NCBI GenBank assembly: GCA_013003715.1
Contig: JABDIN010000027.1
Span: forward strand, 86,942-150,941
Direction of reading: 5' to 3'
DNA: 64,000 bases
Origin: Desulfobacteraceae bacterium
Lineage (GTDB): Bacteria > Desulfobacterota > Desulfobacteria > Desulfobacterales > Desulfosarcinaceae
A program made the position numbers and the translations under genes. Of the stretch, positions 27,187-36,793 are shown one piece after another. The notes beneath the pieces were generated by a model. It was not told the origin of the DNA, searched no databases, and worked only from the letters and a program-made list of their open reading frames with translations. Positions within the stretch are counted from its first letter, which is position 1; the number at the start of each line of letters is the position of its first letter.

Positions 27187-27369
27187 CTATTTTTTACTGG
27201 AGGAATAACCGTCCGAGTACCAACCGCCGCCTTTCAATTCAAAAGAACACTGGGACATGATTTTCCTGGCGGTTTTACTGCACTTCGAACAAATGATGGA
27301 TTTGGTATCCATTCGTACCAACTCTTCGATGATTTCACCGCAGTCACATTCAAACTCGTATACCGGCAT
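27187..27369 (-). CDS. FmdB-type zinc-ribbon protein
   Basis: 60 residues from ATG 27369, with AGGAG nine bases upstream. MPVYEFECDCGEIIEELV starts like FmdB-family regulators, with paired cysteines CDC and CSKC making a single zinc ribbon, and a Gly/Ser tail (GGGWYSDGYSSSKK). The spacing C-x-C differs slightly from the usual C-x2-C of the first knuckle. The role of the family is unknown; it was named from a formamidase operon. It stands alone in a low-density stretch. Confidence 0.85.
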   Translation of the reverse strand: MPVYEFECDCGEIIEELVRMDTKSIICSKCSKTARKIMSQCSFELKGGGWYSDGYSSSKK

Positions 27370-27500
27370 ACTGGTAATCTCCTGTATATATAAGCAAAAC
27401 ATATTAATCCAACGGGTGGAAAATTGTCTAATATGTAATGCGCTTTTTTAAGACTGTCAAGCATCTAATGACATTCTGATGGATAGGCCGGCCGTTTTTA

Positions 27501-27528
27501 ACCGATGGGGCGGCCTGCCCCCATCGGT
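27501..27528. terminator. Strong stem-loop downstream of htrA
   Basis: ACCGATGGGG (27501-27510) pairs perfectly with CCCCATCGGT (27519-27528), 31 bp beyond the htrA stop. On the minus strand it is followed by TTAAAAACGG, not by a run of T, so it may be a rho-independent terminator of poor quality or an mRNA-end-stabilising hairpin. Confidence 0.5.
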
Positions 27529-27559
27529 CATATTACTCATGGCCTCGAATTTGCGGTGA

Positions 27560-28990
27560 TCACGGTTCAAGCATAATGGCAATGTAGCCTTCGCCCCGCC
27601 GTTTGATCAAAAACTGTATTTTCGTGTCACTACCGGCTTTATTCAGTACTTTCCGGTATCCATCACTAGATGTTACGGGCTCGTGATTGATTTCTTTTAT
27701 AATATCCCCGGGCCTGAATCCGGCTTCGTCCGCTTTTGAGCCCGGCTTGATCTTGGTAACAATGACCCCCTGTTCGGATTCTTCGAATCCGAATTGCTGA
27801 TTCATCTCAGTAGTCAGGGATTGCACTTGAAGTCCGAGGGTATCATCCTGCCGGTTGGAAGTTTTGGCCAGGACGGGATTTTTACCGACTTTACTCAGTT
27901 TCACATACACCGTTTTTTCCAACCCATTATTCAAATACTCGATTTTGGTTTTCTTGCCGACGGGTGTATTGGCGACAACGGTGGATAACTCGTTGGCCGT
28001 AGAAACCGGTGTGCCGTCGACGGAGAGAATGATATCATTGGGCTTTATACCCGCCTGTTCCGCTGGATCACCTTCAAAGACCTGCACCACGAGGACACCC
28101 TTTTTCCCTTTGAGGCCGTAGTAGTCCGCCAATTGTGAATCCACATTCTGTATGGCCACCCCCAGCCAGCCGCGGGTCACTTCACCGCTGGATTTTAATT
28201 GAGAAATGATACCCTTGGCCATATTTATCGGAATTGCAAACCCGATACCTTGTCCGCTGGCATGGATGGCCGTATTGATACCGACCACACGGCCTTCCAA
28301 ATCCAATAGAGGTCCGCCTGAATTGCCCGGGTTGATGGAAGCGTCGGTCTGGATATAATCGTCATACGGACCGGTATCCAGAATTCTCCCTTTGGCGCTC
28401 ACTATACCGGCGGTGACCGTCTGCTCCAGTCCGAAAGGACTGCCAATGGCCACCACCCATGTGCCGACTTCGAGGTCATCGGAATCGCCTGTATCCAGGG
28501 GGAATAATTCTTTAGCATCTTTGATTTTGATCAAAGCCAGATCGGTTTTCGGATCTCTTCCGACTATCACCGCATCGAATTCTTCCTCATTGGACAGACG
28601 TACCTTTATCTGGTCCGCATCTTCGATCACATGATTATTGGTGACGATATACCCTTCCGCATCAATAATAAACCCGGATCCAAGGCTTCTCTGTTTAAAC
28701 TCATGTCCCTGCGGGTCATCCTGGAACGGTGATTGAAAGTTGTCAAACGGATTCTGCCGCCCCCCAAACGGGTTTCCGAAAAAGTGCCGAAAAACAGGCC
28801 CGCCGCCCTTGACCGTTTTGACGGTCCGGATGTTCACCACTCCGGGCCGGGCTTTTTTGGCCAGATCGCTGAAGCTGGAAGGGATCAAAAAATCCGACTT
28901 TGGTTTTGCCGCCAAATTTCCTGTCCCGAACGCAAAAACCAGCGACAGGGTGAGAAACAACGCGCCAATATACTTGATATGCGTTTTCAT
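27560..28990 (-). CDS. degP: Periplasmic serine protease, DegP/HtrA family (Do type)
   Basis: 476 residues from ATG 28990, with AGGAGG six bases upstream; an in-frame extension to 29041 is not favoured. A signal peptide (ALFLTLSLVFAFGTGNLAA) is followed by a trypsin-like domain with H120 (TNNHV), D150 (PKTDLAL) and S224 (GNSGGP), then two PDZ domains (WLGVAIQNV... and GLQVQSLT...). It degrades or refolds misfolded envelope proteins. It lies 192 bp downstream of the kinase gene of a two-component system on the same strand, so it is a likely target of that system. Confidence 0.94.
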   Translation of the reverse strand: MKTHIKYIGALFLTLSLVFAFGTGNLAAKPKSDFLIPSSFSDLAKKARPGVVNIRTVKTVKGGGPVFRHFFGNPFGGRQNPFDNFQSPFQDDPQGHEFKQRSLGSGFIIDAEGYIVTNNHVIEDADQIKVRLSNEEEFDAVIVGRDPKTDLALIKIKDAKELFPLDTGDSDDLEVGTWVVAIGSPFGLEQTVTAGIVSAKGRILDTGPYDDYIQTDASINPGNSGGPLLDLEGRVVGINTAIHASGQGIGFAIPINMAKGIISQLKSSGEVTRGWLGVAIQNVDSQLADYYGLKGKKGVLVVQVFEGDPAEQAGIKPNDIILSVDGTPVSTANELSTVVANTPVGKKTKIEYLNNGLEKTVYVKLSKVGKNPVLAKTSNRQDDTLGLQVQSLTTEMNQQFGFEESEQGVIVTKIKPGSKADEAGFRPGDIIKEINHEPVTSSDGYRKVLNKAGSDTKIQFLIKRRGEGYIAIMLEP

Positions 28991-29182
28991 ATTGTACCTC
29001 CTATAGAGAAAATTGATTTTGAACGGAATATAAACCGCCATGCTTACAGGATGATGACCGCAACATTACCAATTGGTAATCTTAGATGATCACAAAATAT
29101 ATAATGATTTTCCAGCGGGTTAAACCTTCGGGGAGCAGACGGTTGTGGTGAGCTGCTGCCGTAAACAATCGGTTGTGGCGGG

Positions 29183-30625
29183 TTACAGACTTAACGGTTG
29201 ATTCGAGTCACTGCTTTTCGATGCGGATATGAACTTTGGGATGCTGATTGTAAAACGGCTTCCCTTGCCCCGGCTGCTTTCAACGGAGATATTTCCCCCA
29301 TGGACCAGGACGACAGCTTTTGCCAGACTGAGACCAAGCCCGTTTCCCGGTCTGGACCGGCTCTGGTCGCATCGGAAAAACCGTTTAAAAATGAGTTGAT
29401 GGTCAGATGCCGGAATGCCGATGCCGGTATCGATGATATGAATTTTCAGGGGTTCTCCATTAGCGCTACCCGCATCCACCATCACTTCCACCCTGCCGGG
29501 AGCAGGGGTGTATTTAATGGCGTTGTCCAGCAGGTTTGCGATGACGCGCTGGACCATGGGACGATCCCCTTTTATGCGGCACGGTTCGCCGGAGCTGCAT
29601 TCAAGCTTCAATCCTTTGTCTTCCGCAATGGGGGAAAATAATTCACAGGCATTATGGATCAAGGCCTGTATGTCTATAATTTCCATGGTCATTTTCCCCA
29701 CACCGGCTTCCGCTTCTGAAATCACCAGCATGGTATTCACCATATCCAGGAGCCGATCGCATTGTTCGACGGTGTCGCCGGCCATCCGGCGAAAGCTTTC
29801 AATGCTGCCATCGCCGGTCAGGGTGATCTCGGCAAGTCCGCGGATACGGGTGATCGGGCTCTTCAGGTCGTGGGCGATATTATCGTTCATCTCCATGGTG
29901 CCGGCCACGAGCTTTTGGATACGGTCCAGCATGCGGTTGAAGGTTACGGCGAGTCGATCCACTTCGTCCCCCCGACCGGTGGTGGGAACCCTTTTCTCCA
30001 ATTGTTCCTCGGTTATCTCTCCGGCGGTCTGTGTCACCCGTTCGACACCCACCAGCGCCCGTCTGGCCAGGAACCAGCCGATCAGCGCCGATGTAATCAT
30101 GAGCATCGCCATGGTGCTGATGAATGTCCGTTTGAATGCCTCTATAATACGGGTATCGGCCTCCATGGAGTAACCGACCTGGAGCAGCAGATCCTGACCG
30201 ATAATACTATAGGCCACACGCACCTTGTTTTTCCGGTCATCGATGGAAATCGTCTGAAACACAGGATCATTTCCGTCCAACAGCTGTTGAACGGCGGATC
30301 GATCCACATCAATATCGCGCCAGTAGGACATATTCGTGGATGAAAAGACAACACCGGTGGGATAAAGCAGGCGAATGAACAGTTTTTTCTCTCCGGCGGC
30401 CTGGGATTCAAGAATGGCCGCACGCTTCAACTCATCCACCCCCTGTATGGACAGCATCACGGCGAATTGACCGATTTTCTGGTTCAATTCCTGATCCGTA
30501 CGCTCCCGGGTCACCGAAATGATGAACAGGTAAAAGAATACGAAGGCTACGGTGGATGTGAGGATAAATATTCCGGCATACCATAACGTCAATCGGAAGG
30601 AGAGTCTTGATGCGAGTCTACGCAT
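29183..30625 (-). CDS. Membrane sensor histidine kinase (HAMP-HisKA)
   Basis: About 480 residues from ATG 30625, overlapping the regulator's stop by eight bases; in-frame ATGs at 30640 and 30679 are alternatives. TM1 is near residues 12-33 and TM2 near 170-190, with a periplasmic sensor between them and a HAMP linker after. The phosphorylated His lies in NIAHDLKSPITRIRG (near 251), and ATP lid motifs DNAIKYTP, DTGIGIP and GLGLSLAKAV follow. It pairs with the OmpR-type regulator just upstream. Proximity to htrA suggests envelope stress sensing. Confidence 0.92.
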   Translation of the reverse strand: MRRLASRLSFRLTLWYAGIFILTSTVAFVFFYLFIISVTRERTDQELNQKIGQFAVMLSIQGVDELKRAAILESQAAGEKKLFIRLLYPTGVVFSSTNMSYWRDIDVDRSAVQQLLDGNDPVFQTISIDDRKNKVRVAYSIIGQDLLLQVGYSMEADTRIIEAFKRTFISTMAMLMITSALIGWFLARRALVGVERVTQTAGEITEEQLEKRVPTTGRGDEVDRLAVTFNRMLDRIQKLVAGTMEMNDNIAHDLKSPITRIRGLAEITLTGDGSIESFRRMAGDTVEQCDRLLDMVNTMLVISEAEAGVGKMTMEIIDIQALIHNACELFSPIAEDKGLKLECSSGEPCRIKGDRPMVQRVIANLLDNAIKYTPAPGRVEVMVDAGSANGEPLKIHIIDTGIGIPASDHQLIFKRFFRCDQSRSRPGNGLGLSLAKAVVLVHGGNISVESSRGKGSRFTISIPKFISASKSSDSNQPLSL

Positions 30626-31295
30626 CTTCCCGAAGAACATATCCGACCCCGCGTATGGTATGAATAAATTTTTTATCAAAGCCCTTATCCACCTTATCCC
30701 TCAGACGACAGATCCGCGCCTCGACCACATTGGTCTGGGGATCAAAATTATAGTTCCAAACGTTTTCCATGATCATGGTTTTGGACACGACCCGGCCGGT
30801 ATTGCGCATCAGATATTCCAGGAGTGAATATTCCAGAGGCTGTAGTTCGATATTCCGGTCCCCTCTTCTGACGGTCCGGGACAACAAATCAATGGAAAGA
30901 TCCCCGACGAACAGATGATTGGGCTCCGCAATCCCGCTCGATCTCCTCACCAGGGCTTGAATTCTGGCCAGCAACTCGCTGAACGCAAAGGGTTTGGTGA
31001 GGTAATCATCGCCACCGATTTGCAGCCCCTTCACCTTATCCTCAGTGCCGGATTTGGCGCTGAGGAAGAGAACCGGCGTATTGATTTTTTCTTTCCTTAC
31101 CTTTGCGACTAAAGCCAAGCCGTCAAGTCCCGGCAGCATTATATCCACAACCATTACGGCATAGGGTTCGGTAAGGCCAAGGTGCAGGCCGTCAATACCG
31201 TTTCCAGCGATATCGACTGAAAATCCTGATGATTTTAAGCCTTTGGTGATAAACGAGGCAATTTTGTCGTCATCTTCAATCAATAAAAGTCTCAT
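30618..31295 (-). CDS. OmpR-family response regulator
   Basis: 225 residues. The receiver has LLIEDDDKIASF (acidic pocket), the phospho-Asp in VVDIMLPGLDGL (about D51) and K in YLTKPFAFSEL. The C-terminal winged helix reads LSRTVRRGDRNIELQPLEYS then TNVVEARICRLRDKVDK. It is the first gene of an RR-HK pair, with htrA downstream. A 196-bp divergent promoter region separates it from the YqeY gene. Confidence 0.94.
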   Translation of the reverse strand: MRLLLIEDDDKIASFITKGLKSSGFSVDIAGNGIDGLHLGLTEPYAVMVVDIMLPGLDGLALVAKVRKEKINTPVLFLSAKSGTEDKVKGLQIGGDDYLTKPFAFSELLARIQALVRRSSGIAEPNHLFVGDLSIDLLSRTVRRGDRNIELQPLEYSLLEYLMRNTGRVVSKTMIMENVWNYNFDPQTNVVEARICRLRDKVDKGFDKKFIHTIRGVGYVLREDA

Positions 31296-31491
31296 GACTC
31301 CTCACACAATCAGCGGCATATGCCTTAACACCGGCACCGGTCAATCAACCCGGATCAGCAGGATTAACGCTTGTATTGTACGGTTGAAACATATAATAAT
31401 AATCCCGTCGCCCATCGATGATTTCCAGCGATCGGATGAAATGAACAAGACGCTTGGGGTAATATAAAAAAACCATTATCAGGATAATATC

Positions 31492-31887
31492 ATGACACTG
31501 CAGGAACAGATCAAGGCCGACTTGAAAACAGCCATGAAACAAAGAGACGATTCCCGTAAAGACGCGTTGCGTATCATCATGGGTGAATGGTCCCGGTCCG
31601 AGAAAAAAGAATTTACGGATGACGAAGTCTTCAGCATCATTAAAAAACTGATAAAATCCGAGAAAGAAACCCTCGAAAGAGCAGGTGAAACGGATTCGGA
31701 ATATCTGTCGATTATGGAATCCTACCTCCCCCAGATGGTTTCCGAAGATGAAATCAGAGCATGGATTCAAGGCAACATCAACTTCGACGACTATAAAAAC
31801 AAGATGCAGGCCATGGGCGGCATCATGAAACATTTCGGCTCGTCGGCCGATGGCAATATAGTTAAACGGATATTGCAAAGTTTATAA
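31492..31887 (+). CDS. GatB/YqeY-domain protein
   Basis: 131 residues, slightly shorter than the usual 147-150. MTLQEQIKADLKTAMKQRD, then MGEWSRSEKKEFTDDEV, YLSIMESYLPQMVSEDEI and a C-terminal GGIMKHFGSSADGNIVKRIL fit the YqeY family. YqeY-like domains resemble the tail of GatB, the tRNA amidotransferase subunit, and probably bind tRNA; their function as free proteins is not settled. Convergent with the next gene, 26 bp away. Confidence 0.88.
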   Translation: MTLQEQIKADLKTAMKQRDDSRKDALRIIMGEWSRSEKKEFTDDEVFSIIKKLIKSEKETLERAGETDSEYLSIMESYLPQMVSEDEIRAWIQGNINFDDYKNKMQAMGGIMKHFGSSADGNIVKRILQSL

Positions 31888-31913
31888 TGGATCGCGCCAT
31901 GCGAAATGGGGGT

Positions 31914-32168
31914 TCAGTTTTTGTCCGCAATCAACTCCGTTGCCAGATCGAGATTGTAAATGTCCTCGGGATTAAAGGATTTACTCCGGTACATGGTTTT
32001 TGCCTGGGCAATTGCATCATAGGGTACCCATCCATGGTCCTTCCATAATTGCGGGTCATCAGTATTCCATAGCCGGAACTCAATGCCCATTATGGTCTTA
32101 CGCACATACACACGAATTTTCTTATTGTTGATATTCGGATGATAATACAATCCGCGCTGATCTTTCAT
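31914..32168 (-). CDS. Conserved-looking hypothetical protein
   Basis: 84 residues from ATG 32168 with a strong AAGGAG nine bases upstream; a longer frame to 32243 would run into the cutA end. Aromatic and charged, no membrane segment: MKDQRGLYYHP, RKTIMGIEFRLWN, WKDHGWVPYDAIAQA. I do not recognise a family. It is the last of three minus-strand genes starting at 32903, with a 47-bp gap after cutA. Confidence 0.75.
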   Translation of the reverse strand: MKDQRGLYYHPNINNKKIRVYVRKTIMGIEFRLWNTDDPQLWKDHGWVPYDAIAQAKTMYRSKSFNPEDIYNLDLATELIADKN

Positions 32169-32215
32169 GGTTCGTTCTCCTTGTATACCTGACTGTTTTG
32201 ACCGATGCCGGACAA

Positions 32216-32533
32216 TCAGGCATTCACCTCCCGAGCAACCCACGCCAAAAATTCAGGGTTGCCGGCTGATATCGGTAAGCTGACGATGCATGGGCACTCA
32301 TAGCTGTGAAGCGCCTTTACCCGTTCGATTAATTCAGGAATTCGCGAAGGGTGGGTTTTGGCGACCAGGACGGCTTCAGTGTCATCCTGGAGTTCACCGT
32401 TCCATTGGTACATGGAATTGATCCCATCAAATATGTTGACACAGGCCACAAGCTTTTCGTCGATGAGCGTCCGGCCTATCTGCCGGGCTTCTTTTTTATC
32501 CGACGTGGTAATATAAACCATATGAACGTTCAT
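32216..32533 (-). CDS. cutA: CutA divalent-cation tolerance protein
   Basis: 105 residues, the full CutA1 length. MVYITTSDKKEARQIGRTL, EKLVACVNIFDGINSMYQW and HSYECPCIVSLPI are the trimeric ferredoxin-like fold motifs. CutA proteins form very stable trimers; genetic data in E. coli link the locus to copper tolerance, yet the direct mechanism is unclear. The gene begins ten bases after the preceding unknown gene ends, so they are co-transcribed. Confidence 0.93.
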   Translation of the reverse strand: MNVHMVYITTSDKKEARQIGRTLIDEKLVACVNIFDGINSMYQWNGELQDDTEAVLVAKTHPSRIPELIERVKALHSYECPCIVSLPISAGNPEFLAWVAREVNA

Positions 32534-32543
32534 GGGCTCTCCC

Positions 32544-32903
32544 CTATTGCAATAATTCCTTATCCTTCAGGGCCATCATGGATTGTTGTCCGATACCGGT
32601 CACATGGCTCAAGGCTTGGGTCAAATGAAAAGCGGCTTCCTGGGAAACACCGGATCGAATCATGACCAAAGCCGTCTCGAGGCACTTTTCCACCTCCGAC
32701 CAGACGTCGTTTTCAGCTATCCTGCCGGCCAGGCTGACCTCATTGGTCACCATGGCTGTCAGATGTTGCAGCAGTCCGTCCAGCGTTGTCCTTTCAGCCT
32801 CGCTGTAGCCGGAGACGGTTTGCAACAACTGTGACACCCAGATGATACCGGATTTGATTTTTTCACTTTGTGAGAAAGCCAAAATAGCCTGGTGTGATTC
32901 CAT
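32544..32903 (-). CDS. Hypothetical alpha-helical protein
   Basis: 119 residues, all predicted helical from its heptad-like pattern, no membrane segment and a single Cys: IWVSQLLQTVSGYSEAERTT, LLQHLTAMVTNEVSLAGRI, CLETALVMIRSGVSQEAAFH. I do not recognise it. It heads a three-gene minus-strand unit with cutA and the 84-residue unknown and diverges from the PAS kinase gene. Confidence 0.7.
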   Translation of the reverse strand: MESHQAILAFSQSEKIKSGIIWVSQLLQTVSGYSEAERTTLDGLLQHLTAMVTNEVSLAGRIAENDVWSEVEKCLETALVMIRSGVSQEAAFHLTQALSHVTGIGQQSMMALKDKELLQ

Positions 32904-33204
32904 AAACCCGTACCCCCATATGTGATTGTTTTAAAAACCGTCGATCCCTGCAGCATCATGATGTCATGCAGTTTCAGCCACGACAAGATGACACAAACCA
33001 TATTGATTTTCAAAGATTTTTCTTTCATTTCGTTATATTTCATGGCACAACATCGCTCTGGATTGTTATCGTTCCCGAGTCACGATGTTTTCCCGGAATC
33101 AAGAAGGGATGACACATGTCGGCATCATCCCACCTGCCCAAACAGCAAAGAACCGGCACATGAAAAAAACGCCATCCGGATACAACGCTTCGAAAAAGGA
33201 TGAA

Positions 33205-35148
33205 ATGGTTTCCACCCCCATCCTTCATACCCATTTACCGGACCCATTGTCCATCATTCAAGCCTTCGACGGCCTGATTTACATCAGTTCACCCGATTTC
33301 AAACTGGAATTTTTAAACGATAGGCTGATCGAACATATTGGCACAAATGCCATTGGCGATCCCTGCTACAAAATGTTGTTCGGCCGCGGCGTTGCCTGCC
33401 CCTGGTGCGTCAAAAAACGCGTACTGAAAGGCGAAACCGTCCGGCTGGAGATTAAAAATCCCAGGGATGGCCGGTGGTATAGAATGGTTCATTCACCGTT
33501 GAACCATCTGGATGGACGCGTTTCCAATATGGCGATGATCATTGACATCACCGATCGCATGCTGGCTGAACAGGAAGTGAAGATTCACCGGGATCAACTA
33601 GAAGACCTTGTCCGGATCAGGACACAGAGCCTAACCAGGGCGAACTTGAAACTGCGTGAAGAGATCGAGGAAAGGATAAATGTAGAGAAGATTCTGAGGG
33701 AGAGGGAAGCGCGGCTGCGAATCATATTTGAAGGCTCGCGGGACGCCATTTTCATCACAAGCAAAAAAGCAAAAATTCTGGACGTGAACAATGCAGCCGA
33801 AGAACTGACCGGATACACCAAGGACCAGTTGAAACGCATGACAGCCTTGGATTTAAACAAATCGCTGTCCATGGAAAACTACCGGAATTTTTTCATGAAA
33901 ATCATGCAAGGCAGCTTCAGCACCAATGAAGCCGGAATCAGCAGGCCAGACGGTCAATCCGTGGATACGGAATTCAGCTGCACCCGAATTATGTTCGATC
34001 AGGAATCCTGTTTGCACACGGTAGCCCGGGATATCACCTTGCGCCGCAAGGCCGAGCAAGCCTTGAGAAACAGCGAGGTCAAATACCGGGAACTTGTGGA
34101 AAACGCCAATACCAGTATCATCAGATTCGACACCAATGGGTACATCACGTTTTTCAATGAATTCGCCCAACAATTCTTCGGCTACACCGAAAAAGAGATA
34201 CTCGGCAAACACGTATTGAATACGATTCTGCCGAGCGTTGATTCCGCCGGCAGAAACTTGGAAAAGAACCTCGAAAAACTTTTAAAAAATCCCGGTGACT
34301 ATCCAAGCCTCGAGATTGAAAATATATGCCGAAACGGTGAACGGGTCTGGGTGACATGGACCAATAGAGCGGTAACGGACAATACAAACCAGGTGACGGA
34401 GCTGCTCATGGTCGGCATCGACAATACCAGCCGCAAACAGGCCCAGGAGCGCATTAAACACCTGACTCAGCAATTGATCAGGGTCCAGGAAAGCGAACGC
34501 CAGAAAATTTCCCGTGATCTTCACGACAATGTTGCCCAGGATCTTTCGTCACTCAAGATCGGATTGGAAACACTCCTTGATGATCAACCGGATATCAAGT
34601 CAGCAACCCGCCAAAAAATGGACTACCTGACCAGCATGCTGCAACGTTCGATCTCATCGGTGCGCGATCTGTCCTATGATTTGAGACCACCCGGTCTTGA
34701 TCAGCTCGGGCTGGTTCGCACTATTTTTCTCTATTGTGAGGAGTTTTCCCAACACAGCGGTTTTAAAATAGATTTCAATGCAGCCGGCATGAGCAATCTG
34801 ACCATAGACTTCGATACGGAGATAAATATTTATCGTATGGTTCAAGAAGCGCTCAGGAATACCCAAAAGCACGCAGGTGCGACTGAGGCGGCCATATGGC
34901 TGGTGGCGTCATCACCGAACATACTATTGAGAATTAAAGACAATGGCATAGGATTCAATGTTAACAAACGGCGATTGAAAAGTCTTAAAGAAAGGCGTAT
35001 GGGGTTGCAGAGCATGAGAGAACGAGCCGGGCTGCTGAATGGTACGATGAAAATCCAATCCAAACCCGGCCGCGGCACCACCATTTCCATTGAAATACCA
35101 ATAAAGGACTGGGCGCGTGACATCGAAAAAGAGCATTCTGATTATTGA
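33205..35148 (+). CDS. Cytoplasmic multi-PAS sensor histidine kinase (HisKA_3/NarX type)
   Basis: From ATG 33205 (AAGGA five bases upstream) about 647 residues; in-frame ATGs at 33085, 33109 and 33160 are alternatives. No TM helix. The first PAS carries the motif ACPWCVKKRVL, a CxxC pair that could bind metal or sense redox. A coiled coil, two more PAS domains, HisKA_3 with RDLHDNVAQDLSSLK and an HATPase (NTQKHAGA, DNGIGFN, RGTTISIEIP) follow. It overlaps its LuxR-type regulator gene by 32 bp, so the two form one signalling pair. Confidence 0.92.
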   Translation: MVSTPILHTHLPDPLSIIQAFDGLIYISSPDFKLEFLNDRLIEHIGTNAIGDPCYKMLFGRGVACPWCVKKRVLKGETVRLEIKNPRDGRWYRMVHSPLNHLDGRVSNMAMIIDITDRMLAEQEVKIHRDQLEDLVRIRTQSLTRANLKLREEIEERINVEKILREREARLRIIFEGSRDAIFITSKKAKILDVNNAAEELTGYTKDQLKRMTALDLNKSLSMENYRNFFMKIMQGSFSTNEAGISRPDGQSVDTEFSCTRIMFDQESCLHTVARDITLRRKAEQALRNSEVKYRELVENANTSIIRFDTNGYITFFNEFAQQFFGYTEKEILGKHVLNTILPSVDSAGRNLEKNLEKLLKNPGDYPSLEIENICRNGERVWVTWTNRAVTDNTNQVTELLMVGIDNTSRKQAQERIKHLTQQLIRVQESERQKISRDLHDNVAQDLSSLKIGLETLLDDQPDIKSATRQKMDYLTSMLQRSISSVRDLSYDLRPPGLDQLGLVRTIFLYCEEFSQHSGFKIDFNAAGMSNLTIDFDTEINIYRMVQEALRNTQKHAGATEAAIWLVASSPNILLRIKDNGIGFNVNKRRLKSLKERRMGLQSMRERAGLLNGTMKIQSKPGRGTTISIEIPIKDWARDIEKEHSDY

Positions 35149-35797
35149 GGATCATCCGCTTTACCGGGAAGGGCTGAAATCCATTATTTTAAAAGATCCG
35201 CGTTTTGACGTTGTCGGTGAAGCCGGTACCGGCCGGTTGGGTATCAGCAAAGCGAAAAAACTCGAGCCCCATGTGGTTCTCGTGGATATTTCACTGCCCG
35301 ATGTCAGCGGTATCAACGTCACACGGACCATTCGATCATTATTGAACGACACCCGTATTCTGATTATCAGCATGCACTCTAAAATAGACTATATCGTTGA
35401 AGCATTCCAGGCCGGTGCCTCGGGATATGTCGTGAAGGAGTCCGCTGCTGAACGATTATTACAAGGGCTATCGGCTGTGGCCGCCGGGGAGTATTTTCTG
35501 GACAGTTCCATTTCCCAGGAGGTAATCGAAAAATTAATGAAATCCCCGGTGAAAGAGGCGAAGATAAATGATACTGAATATGGGATGCTGACCGCCAGAG
35601 AGCAGGAGATCATGCGTCTCCTGGCGGAAGGTATGCCGGCGAAGGAAATTGCCGGCAAATTGTTTATCAGTCCAAAAACCGTGGAAAATCATCGTGCCAA
35701 TATAATGAAAAAATTAGGGCTTCACAGCACCATGGAACTGATTCGATACGCCGCCAAACTAGGCCTGATCGATGTGGATCAATGGAAGGAGACTTAG
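35117..35797 (+). CDS. NarL/FixJ-family response regulator
   Basis: 226 residues beginning with GTG at 35117 (AAAGGA nine bases upstream, within the kinase gene). The receiver holds LIIEDHPLYREG, phospho-Asp in VVLVDISLPDVSG and K in GYVVKESAAERL. The C-terminal LuxR HTH reads LTAREQEIMRLLAEG then SPKTVENHRANIMKKL. It is the output partner of the PAS kinase. The targets are unknown; the next genes are two small Cys-bearing proteins. Confidence 0.95.
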   Translation: MTSKKSILIIEDHPLYREGLKSIILKDPRFDVVGEAGTGRLGISKAKKLEPHVVLVDISLPDVSGINVTRTIRSLLNDTRILIISMHSKIDYIVEAFQAGASGYVVKESAAERLLQGLSAVAAGEYFLDSSISQEVIEKLMKSPVKEAKINDTEYGMLTAREQEIMRLLAEGMPAKEIAGKLFISPKTVENHRANIMKKLGLHSTMELIRYAAKLGLIDVDQWKET

Positions 35798-36048
35798 AAA
35801 CGCTTGCCCACCAAATTGTGCCCCATCATCCACTCATCCCCTACATATGGTGTAATTATCTGATAAAAAAGAATTTATGGGAGAATCCCCCATGACACCT
35901 GGTGGTTTTTCCCATGCAAATTGATTCTTTTACCCTATGGCAATTGAACGCTAAACATGCAATTATACAAACAAAATTCACTTTAGGAGGGCAACCATAA
36001 CAATAAAATTCACGATCCTACACGGCTGATAGCCAGAGAGGAGGCAAC

Positions 36049-36249
36049 ATGATTTCTTCTCCATGTAAATTCTGTCACAAAAAAGATTATCCAAAAGATG
36101 AATGTCTGAAAAATTGTAAGCTCCTTCAGGAAATACAGGACATGCAAATCTCAAAACCTCAGACATCCGGTTATTCAGCAATTGATTACGGTGAGGACAA
36201 TCGTTTTGCCATTATCCTCCCACTCACAGCGACATCGACCGGTTATTGA
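36049..36249 (+). CDS. Small Cys-containing hypothetical protein
   Basis: 66 residues with a strong AGGAGG four bases before the ATG. Four cysteines cluster near the N-terminus: CKFCHKKDYPKDECLKNC, a possible zinc or iron-sulfur knuckle. The remainder is polar and ends in LPLTATSTGY. Unrecognised. It follows the LuxR regulator by 251 bp in which AT-rich sequence but no gene is seen. Confidence 0.65.
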   Translation: MISSPCKFCHKKDYPKDECLKNCKLLQEIQDMQISKPQTSGYSAIDYGEDNRFAIILPLTATSTGY

Positions 36250-36429
36250 TTTTGTGATGGCGATATAGCCGATACGCTTGCTAATGATACGATTCACAAT
36301 ACGTGTTCGGCCGATTGTGATGCGTAGGATATTCTATTGTTACATACCCTGCTAGCGGCTGGAACCGCTTACCGGACAGATACACCCGACGCTGAAACTG
36401 AACCCACAAAAGCATAGCGGAGTTAAAAG

Positions 36430-36705
36430 GTGAACCGGCAAAACAAAGCCGATACCACTCGAACCATGGGAAACATTGGCCCCATCAGAACGGCCGAAAC
36501 CGTAGGGGACGGTTGGTGCCTGACTTCCGACGCCCCTGCCCCGAAAAAGAATATTACCCGTAATAACAATGACTTTCTCGATGTAACGGCAATGATTCGC
36601 AGCCTTCAACGTTCCGAGGGCAACTTGGATTGTTTCCGCAGGGGGCATAAGGATTGCGAGGAAATCGACTGTGCCTGGCGTGACTATTGTTTGACTCAGA
36701 AATAA
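36430..36705 (+). CDS. Small hypothetical protein with C-terminal Cys cluster
   Basis: 91 residues from GTG 36430, or 79 from the ATG at 36466. The C-terminal CFRRGHKDCEEIDCAWRDYC has four cysteines in C-x7-C-x4-C-x5-C spacing, suggesting a metal site, after a low-complexity polar N-terminus. I have no family name for it. Gene 36049-36249, also small and Cys-bearing, lies 180 bp upstream on the same strand; that gap shows no gene. Convergent with the helicase. Confidence 0.6.
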   Translation: MNRQNKADTTRTMGNIGPIRTAETVGDGWCLTSDAPAPKKNITRNNNDFLDVTAMIRSLQRSEGNLDCFRRGHKDCEEIDCAWRDYCLTQK

Positions 36706-36793
36706 CCGCCAGCTTAATCAGTGTGATCCATGTGATGGAGGGCCGCCACGTACGCCCCGGTGCATACGCAATGAAGAACATCGGCCTTACGGG

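Noticed and set aside
35985..36032. Leader-like frame after TTTAGGAGGGCAACC at about 35980
   Set aside because: It would need an ATA start and has ten codons only; the AGGAGG is probably incidental.
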